NCBI RefSeq assembly: GCF_003725535.1
Contig: NZ_RJSF01000040.1
Coordinates: forward strand, 843,507-907,506
Direction of reading: 5' to 3'
Length of the DNA stretch: 64,000 nt
Origin: Nocardioides pocheonensis
GTDB taxonomy: Bacteria; Actinomycetota; Actinomycetes; Propionibacteriales; Nocardioidaceae
The notes below the pieces were generated by a model. It made no database searches and had not been told where the DNA came from. It saw only the letters and a program-made list of their open reading frames with translations. The stretch's first letter is position 1. Each line of letters opens with the position of its first letter. Positions 59,535-64,000 of this stretch are shown piece by piece. Both the position numbers and the translations under genes were made by a program.

Positions 59535-60350
59535 GTGAGCTCGCGAACCGCGAACGGCGGGTCGAGACCTTCGAGCCCCACGTCCGACGCCGAGGTGGCG
59601 ATCTCGGCTGCCCTGGCCGGAGCCGAGGCGCTGCGTCGCCGGTACGGCGGTCCGCTGACCCGCCTCGCCAAGTCCGAACGCGACTTCGCCACGGAGGCCG
59701 ACCTCGAGGCCGAACGAGCCGTCCGCGACGCGATCGCCGAGGCGTTCCCCGGCGACGCCTTCCTCGGCGAGGAAGGTGGCCTGCACGGGGCTGCTGACGC
59801 GGCCCGGACCTGGCTCGTCGACCCGCTCTGCGGCACCCTGAACTTCGCCGCGCGCACCCCGCTGGTCGCGGTCAACGTGGCCCTCCGCGAGGGTGGCGGG
59901 GTGACGGCCGCCGCCATCGCGGACCCGTTCGCGGCCGAGGTCTGCTGGACCGACGGCGACACGGCCTGGGGCCGCACCACGATCGACACGCCCCTCACAC
60001 CTGATGCCAGCTCGCGGCTGGTCGACGTCGACTTCGACGGACACCCGGTGTGGGCAGCGCAGGTGGTCTCCGCGCCGGAGTTCACGGACTCGTTCGGACT
60101 GCGGGTCTCCTCGACCAGTCTGGCCCTCGCCTGGGTCGCAAGCGGTCGCCGGGCGGCGTACGTCATCGCCGGCGACGTGCGCGACAGCGTGCACTTCGCC
60201 GCCGGGATCGCGCTCTGCCGCGCCGCCGGTTGCGTCGTGACCGACCTCGCCGGAGAGCCCGTGGAGTCGGCCGGGAACGGCCTGATCGCCGTGGCCGACG
60301 CGGCGACTCATGCGACGCTGCTCGGCGCCATCGCCACCGCGACGGGTTGA
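59535..60350 (+). CDS. inositol monophosphatase-fold protein with altered metal site
   Basis: The 271-residue protein has the family Glu motif FLGEEGG and a first metal motif WLVDPLCGTLNFA. In active members this motif is DPLDGTxNF, so the second Asp is Cys here. The C-terminal WDxAAG motif is also changed, to DSVHFAAG. It may therefore be inactive on phosphates, use a different chemistry, or act as a regulator. GTG start is inferred. It lies between the suf operon and the acVLRF1 gene. Confidence 0.8.
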   Translation: MSSRTANGGSRPSSPTSDAEVAISAALAGAEALRRRYGGPLTRLAKSERDFATEADLEAERAVRDAIAEAFPGDAFLGEEGGLHGAADAARTWLVDPLCGTLNFAARTPLVAVNVALREGGGVTAAAIADPFAAEVCWTDGDTAWGRTTIDTPLTPDASSRLVDVDFDGHPVWAAQVVSAPEFTDSFGLRVSSTSLALAWVASGRRAAYVIAGDVRDSVHFAAGIALCRAAGCVVTDLAGEPVESAGNGLIAVADAATHATLLGAIATATG

Positions 60351-60457
60351 CTCACCGCTTTGCCACCGCAGAGCTCGCGACACGCTCTGCCGACAGCTCT
60401 GGGGTCGCAACCGACGCCCGTTCTCACTGGCGGCGGCGTTGCTGACAGCATGGGTGC

Positions 60458-61063
60458 GTGGACGTGCTGGTGCCCGCCGCGCGGATCGAGCGCTGGGTGG
60501 CGAACTTCGAGGACCGGCACGGAGCCACGACGCTGGAGGTGCGTGACGGACGGCTCCACGGCGACGCGGCCGACGGGTCGTGGTTCTCGGCGCAGGCGCC
60601 CTTCGACCGGCGCGTGGACGGGGCCGAGACCGGAGCGCTGGTCCACACGTGTGTGCCCCCGGAGGACTGGGGGGTCCTGCTGGTCCGCAAGGGCGGGTTC
60701 GCCGTCGCGCGGCTGACCGGGGAGACGATCGTCGAGTCCAAGGTCGGCCAGCGGCACGTGCAGGGGCGCACGAAGGCCGGCGGTCAGAGCCAGCAGCGGT
60801 TCGCCCGGCGCCGGGACAACCAGGCGCGGGCGGCGTACGAGGCGGCGGCGGACCACGCGGCCCGGATCGTCGCGGACGTCGCGATCCTCGTGGTCGGCGG
60901 CGACCACACGGCGGTCGGCGAGGTGCTCGAGGACCGCCGGCTGCGTACGGTGGCGGCGCACGTGGTCGGCGAGTTCCTGCCGGTGCCGGACCCGCGGCGG
61001 TCGGTGCTGGAGGACGCGGTGGTGGCGGCGTCCTCGGTGCGGATCACGGTCGAGAACGCCTGA
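60458..61063 (+). CDS. acVLRF1-family peptidyl-tRNA hydrolase
   Basis: The 201-residue protein contains the GRTKAGGQSQQRFARRRDNQ block. This is the Vms1/ANKZF1-type release-factor loop with the Gln that replaces the GGQ Gln of RF1, in the actinobacterial VLRF1 family. The predicted role is cleavage of peptidyl-tRNA on split 50S subunits or stalled ribosomes. Start GTG 60458. The gene is convergent with the repeat protein gene and ends at a bidirectional hairpin. Confidence 0.85.
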   Translation: MDVLVPAARIERWVANFEDRHGATTLEVRDGRLHGDAADGSWFSAQAPFDRRVDGAETGALVHTCVPPEDWGVLLVRKGGFAVARLTGETIVESKVGQRHVQGRTKAGGQSQQRFARRRDNQARAAYEAAADHAARIVADVAILVVGGDHTAVGEVLEDRRLRTVAAHVVGEFLPVPDPRRSVLEDAVVAASSVRITVENA

Positions 61064-61071
61064 CAGCCGAC

Positions 61072-61105
61072 GCGGTGGGGACAGGCCCGGGCCAGCCCCC
61101 ACCGC
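61072..61105. terminator. bidirectional hairpin between convergent genes
   Basis: GCGGTGGGG and its complement CCCCACCGC bracket a loop that itself contains GGCCCGGGCC. It lies between the acVLRF1 stop (61063) and the repeat-protein stop (61115). Confidence 0.7.
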
Positions 61106-61114
61106 ATCAAGACG

Positions 61115-61687
61115 TCACTGGAGGCAGTAGACCTCGACGATGAGGCTTCCGCTGCTTCCGGTCGTGTTCCAGGCGGCTGCGTCCCACCCGTTGGTGAGCT
61201 TGCTGGACCGGATCATGGTCCAGCCGGCCGCGATCCCGACGCCCGAGGTGGTGGCACCTCCGCCGATCGCCGTCTCGCCGGCCAAGCAGGAAACCTGCGC
61301 GAATCCGCCGGCGCCGTTGCCGATGCTGGTCGAGTTCGTGCGCGTGACGACCGTGCCGAGCTTCGAAGCCGTGACCGCGCCGTTCGCGAGCTTGGCCGCG
61401 TTGACGCTGCTACTCGCGAGCTTGCCGTTCGTGACGGCGCCGTCCGCGAGATCAGCCGTGGCGAGCGACCCGTCACCGACGTCCGCTCCCTTGACCGAGC
61501 CGTCGGCGATGTCCGTGCCGGTCAGGTTGCCGTCCCGGACGTCGATGCTCTTGATGGTGTTGTTCTTGATCTGCTTGCTGGTGATGAGGCCACCCGCGAC
61601 GGCGCCGCCGGTGCTCGCGACCGCGATGACGACCGCCGCAGCGACGACGGTGCCGAAGGTCGAACCTGCCCTGCCGAATTTCTTCAT
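61115..61687 (-). CDS. secreted protein with DG-rich short repeats
   Basis: The 190-residue protein has a signal-like N-terminus (MKKFGRAGSTFGTVVAAAVV) with an AGG cleavage region. Tandem five- to ten-residue repeats follow (NTIKSIDVRDGNLTG, TDIADGSVKGADVGDGSLA, TADLADGAVTNGKLA, NAAKLANGAVTASKL), reminiscent of beta-helical or tail-spike collars. The C-terminal ~70 residues are non-repetitive, with two Cys (VSCLAGETAIGGG, VEVYCLQ). I start at ATG 61687, which has GAGGAGC 6 bases upstream. Function unknown; likely surface-associated. Confidence 0.8.
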   Translation of the reverse strand: MKKFGRAGSTFGTVVAAAVVIAVASTGGAVAGGLITSKQIKNNTIKSIDVRDGNLTGTDIADGSVKGADVGDGSLATADLADGAVTNGKLASSSVNAAKLANGAVTASKLGTVVTRTNSTSIGNGAGGFAQVSCLAGETAIGGGATTSGVGIAAGWTMIRSSKLTNGWDAAAWNTTGSSGSLIVEVYCLQ

Positions 61688-61910
61688 ACTTGCTCCTCGA
61701 TGTGAACGGGCATGCTGAGCCGCCCGAGAGAGTGAGCCACACTCTGCTGGGAAGAGCACGGGCCGACGAGTCACGTACGTCGCGCCACGCGAAATTTCCC
61801 GGAACCGTCTAGTCCGGTCCGGCGCTGCACCTCTAGTGTCGGTCGCCCTCCGGCCCGCTTCGCTCTGTCAGGATCGACACGACCCGCCCCCGACGACGAC
61901 CGGAGGCGCC

Positions 61911-62822
61911 ATGTGGCAGCCCGAACCCGGCTGGACGCCGCTGCGTCCGGGCGGCGGCGCGTCCACCGTGGGCCTGTGGCGGACCGAGCACGCCGGTGCG
62001 ACCGTCGTGATCAAGCGGCTCCGCCGACCCGCGGCCGACGACCCCGCGGTGCTGTCGGACCCGACGCACGCGGGCTACTGGCGTCGCGAGGCGGAGGTCG
62101 CGCTCTCGGCGACGGTGGTCGACGGTCCCGGGCTCGTCCCGCCGGCGTACCTCCGGGTCGACGAGGACGACGAGGGACTGACGCTGTGGTCGGTGGAGGT
62201 CCTGGCCGAGCCGCCGCCCGCGCTGCAGGTGGCGCACGCCCTCGGCCGGTTCGCCGCGGCGCCGTACGCCGAGGTCCCGTGGGCCGCGCGCCGGACGCTG
62301 GTCGACCGGCTCGCGATGGCCGAGGAACGCGGCGGCTGGCCGACCCTCGCCCGGACCCAGCTCGCCGACGTCGCGGACCACCTCTGGAGGCGCCGCAGCC
62401 ACTGGCTCGCCGAGTACGCCGCCGTGCCCGCCGGCCGGGTCCACGGAGACGCCGTGCCGGCGAACTTCCCGGCGAGCAGGGGCGAGGACGTGGTCGCGGT
62501 GGACTGGCAGGGCTTCGGCATCGGTCCGGTCGGGACCGACGTCGGCTACTACGCGCTGTCGACGCGCGAGGACTTCGACGTGCTCGTCCAGGCCTTCCTC
62601 GACGGGGTCCGGGCCGTGCGCGACGACGTCGAGCCCGAGCGGGTCCGGCTCGCGGCGACCGTGATCTGCATCTACTCCGCGATCAGCCGCGCAGAGTGGG
62701 CGCTGTCGCGGGTGGCCCCGGGGGAGGGCGCCCTGCACGGGAAGTTCAACCACCCGGCCGTCGCGCCCTACCTCCGCGCGCTCCAGCGCCAGCTGCCGCA
62801 GGTGGAGGCGCTGCTGGCCTGA
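61911..62822 (+). CDS. aminoglycoside phosphotransferase/kinase-fold protein
   Basis: The 303-residue protein has a beta-rich start (TVVIKRLRRP with the ATP-binding Lys), the catalytic loop RVHGDAVPANFPAS (HGD...N) and the metal-binding VVAVDWQGFGIGPVGTD (DW). This is the APH/choline-kinase fold. The true substrate is unknown; resistance cannot be inferred. ATG 61911 is chosen because upstream residues are non-conserved. Confidence 0.8.
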   Translation: MWQPEPGWTPLRPGGGASTVGLWRTEHAGATVVIKRLRRPAADDPAVLSDPTHAGYWRREAEVALSATVVDGPGLVPPAYLRVDEDDEGLTLWSVEVLAEPPPALQVAHALGRFAAAPYAEVPWAARRTLVDRLAMAEERGGWPTLARTQLADVADHLWRRRSHWLAEYAAVPAGRVHGDAVPANFPASRGEDVVAVDWQGFGIGPVGTDVGYYALSTREDFDVLVQAFLDGVRAVRDDVEPERVRLAATVICIYSAISRAEWALSRVAPGEGALHGKFNHPAVAPYLRALQRQLPQVEALLA

Positions 62823-62829
62823 GGCCGGC

Positions 62830-64000
62830 TCAGTGCACGTCGCGATGGCGGAACGCGAGCAGCCCGGCCGTGCTCATCGCCGCGGCGAGGGCGAGCACCG
62901 TCAGGAACGGCGTCCAGCGCATGTCGACGGCGGGCACGGCCGCCAGGTGGCTGAACGGGGACACGTCGATCACCCACTGCGGGAACTCGAGGAGCTCGCC
63001 GAACATCAGGATCACCCAGCAGTAGAGGACCCCGAGCCAGGCCAGCGGCGCCCAGCGCGGCGCGACCGCGTGCAGGAGCCGGGCGAGGGCGCCGAGGACG
63101 AGCAGGCCGGCGAGCTGCGAGAAGGTGGCGCCGGTGAGGCGCTGCACGGCCGACCAGTCCCCGGTCACCGCTGCGTAGCCGACGCCGATGCCCAGGCCCG
63201 CGGCGAGCAGCACGACGACGCTGCCGGCGACGGTGACGAGCGCCTGCCCGGCGTACCAGCGCGCGCGGCTCAGCCCGGTGGCGAGGAGCGCCTCGACCCG
63301 GCCGGCCTGCTCCTCGCTGTGCGGGCGCAGTGCGGAGGAGACGGTGAACCCCGCGGCGATGAGCACGAGCATCAGGGTGGCGACCGCGTAGAAGGAGTCC
63401 AGCAGGTCGGCGCCGCCACCGGCGGCGAAGATGTCCTTGCTGAACTGCGAGTCGCCCATCATCGTCGTGACGTCGTCGCCCATGGCCCCGTAGGCGTACC
63501 CACCCACGAGCATCCCGACCGACCACCAGAACACCGAGGAGCGCTGCATCCGCCAGGCGAGGCCCAGTCCGCTGAGCAGCCGCGGCGAGGCCCGGTCCGG
63601 GCCCACGCGCGTCGCCCAGATCCCCGCACCCAGGTCGCGCCGCTCGAAGACCAGGTACGCCGCCGCCGTGGTCAGCGCGCCGAGCACGACGAGCAGGACC
63701 ACGGGCCACCAGCGCTCGCCCGAGTAGGCGTGCATCGCCTGGTACCAGCCGATGGGCGAGAGCCAGGAGAGCCCGCCGCCACTGACGTCGCCGATCGCGC
63801 GCAGCCCGTAGGACACCCCGATCACCGCGCCCGTGAGCCCGTACGTCGCCCGGGCGGTGGTGGTCACCTGCGCGGCCAGCAGCGCCACGCCGCCGAACGC
63901 GACGCCGCAGCCCAGCACGCCGACGCCGAGCACCCAGCTGCCGGCGGCGGGCAGCCCGTAGAGGAGCAGCGAGCCGGTCACGCCGGCCGCGACGACGGCG
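62830..64000 (-). CDS. ABC-2 permease, 5' end outside window
   Basis: The frame is open from its stop at 62830 to the window edge (390 codons, no start needed inside). It has repeated hydrophobic segments and two motifs typical of polyketide-antibiotic exporters of the TnrB3 type: SPIGWYQAMHAYSGERWWPV and ALRPHSEEQAGRVEALLATG. Full members are about 520-550 residues, so about 140 residues are missing. Its ATPase partner is expected beyond the edge. A GTG at 63981 exists but would start in the middle of the domain. Confidence 0.88.
   Translation of the reverse strand, partial: AVVAAGVTGSLLLYGLPAAGSWVLGVGVLGCGVAFGGVALLAAQVTTTARATYGLTGAVIGVSYGLRAIGDVSGGGLSWLSPIGWYQAMHAYSGERWWPVVLLVVLGALTTAAAYLVFERRDLGAGIWATRVGPDRASPRLLSGLGLAWRMQRSSVFWWSVGMLVGGYAYGAMGDDVTTMMGDSQFSKDIFAAGGGADLLDSFYAVATLMLVLIAAGFTVSSALRPHSEEQAGRVEALLATGLSRARWYAGQALVTVAGSVVVLLAAGLGIGVGYAAVTGDWSAVQRLTGATFSQLAGLLVLGALARLLHAVAPRWAPLAWLGVLYCWVILMFGELLEFPQWVIDVSPFSHLAAVPAVDMRWTPFLTVLALAAAMSTAGLLAFRHRDVH

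Noticed and set aside
59478-59560. Possible new gene or regulatory RNA after sufT
   Set aside because: The sequence is made of short GAGC/GCTC inverted motifs and has no good frame; a terminator or repeat is the simpler reading.
61911-62822. Antibiotic resistance (aminoglycoside phosphotransferase)
   Set aside because: The fold fits but the catalytic loop alone does not give substrate, and many such proteins in actinobacteria act on other molecules.

Overview
The window reads as chromosomal DNA of a high-GC actinobacterium, most likely Nocardioides or a close relative. The evidence is wall-to-wall GC-rich coding sequence with frequent GTG and TTG starts and ATGA/GTGA/TGATG gene couplings. 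Actinobacterial markers are present: WhiA, RbpA, OpcA, a mycothiol-type DinB enzyme and acVLRF1. A mycobacterial/rhodococcal-type steroid catabolism gene set is also present. The genus is inference from gene content; no rRNA or tRNA gene lies in the window.

Layout. (a) 1-4790: two tandem paralogous LuxR-type ATPase regulators on the minus strand; the second runs off the left edge. (b) 4869-19171: a steroid region. yjbQ and echA19 face minus. fadD19 and a nitronate-monooxygenase-like gene face plus, then a LysE exporter, a small unknown protein and a secreted LVIVD-repeat protein. The minus-strand set fadE26-fadE27-fadD17-RDD follows, and then the plus-strand kshA-(CxxC protein)-kshB. Two KstR-like operators sit in the two divergent promoter regions, echA19/fadD19 and fadE26/kshA. 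A 44-bp palindromic repeat family is scattered only through this part and is once built into the fadD17 reading frame. (c) 19159-24576, minus: pssA-psd phospholipid genes, a secreted RTX-like protein, an MBL hydrolase and a mycothiol-dependent-type enzyme. (d) 24841-33210, plus: uvrA with a LexA box, a Rieske lipoprotein, and the conserved uvrC-rapZ-yvcK-whiA string. (e) 33340-37080, plus: gap-pgk-tpiA-secG-rbpA. (f) 37083-38338: a cassette-like insertion consisting of an AbiEi/DUF559-like gene bracketed by inverted short repeats. (g) 38335-46493, minus: the pentose phosphate operon tkt-tal-pgi-zwf-opcA-pgl. (h) 46670-52767: ctaB plus an acetyltransferase (plus strand); then, on the minus strand, ctaA, an ABC exporter, a glycerophosphodiesterase, a flippase-like membrane protein and a small protein. 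(i) 52916-59474, plus: the complete SUF iron-sulfur operon sufR-B-D-Rieske-C-S-U-T. (j) 59535-64000: an IMPase-like protein with altered metal ligands, an acVLRF1 ribosome-rescue factor, a repeat-rich secreted protein, a kinase-fold protein and a truncated ABC-2 permease.

Functional logic. The steroid genes cover activation of the side chain (FadD19, FadD17), its beta-oxidation (FadE26/27, EchA19) and ring opening at C9 (KshA/KshB). KSH and the Rieske proteins need Fe-S clusters, which the SUF operon supplies. Most of the rest is conserved housekeeping. No CRISPR array, rRNA, tRNA, complete IS element or prophage is visible. The best candidates for something undescribed are the repeat-bracketed nuclease-like cassette at 37-38 kb, the palindromic repeat family that adds peptides to host proteins, and the four-cysteine protein encoded between the two KSH subunits.
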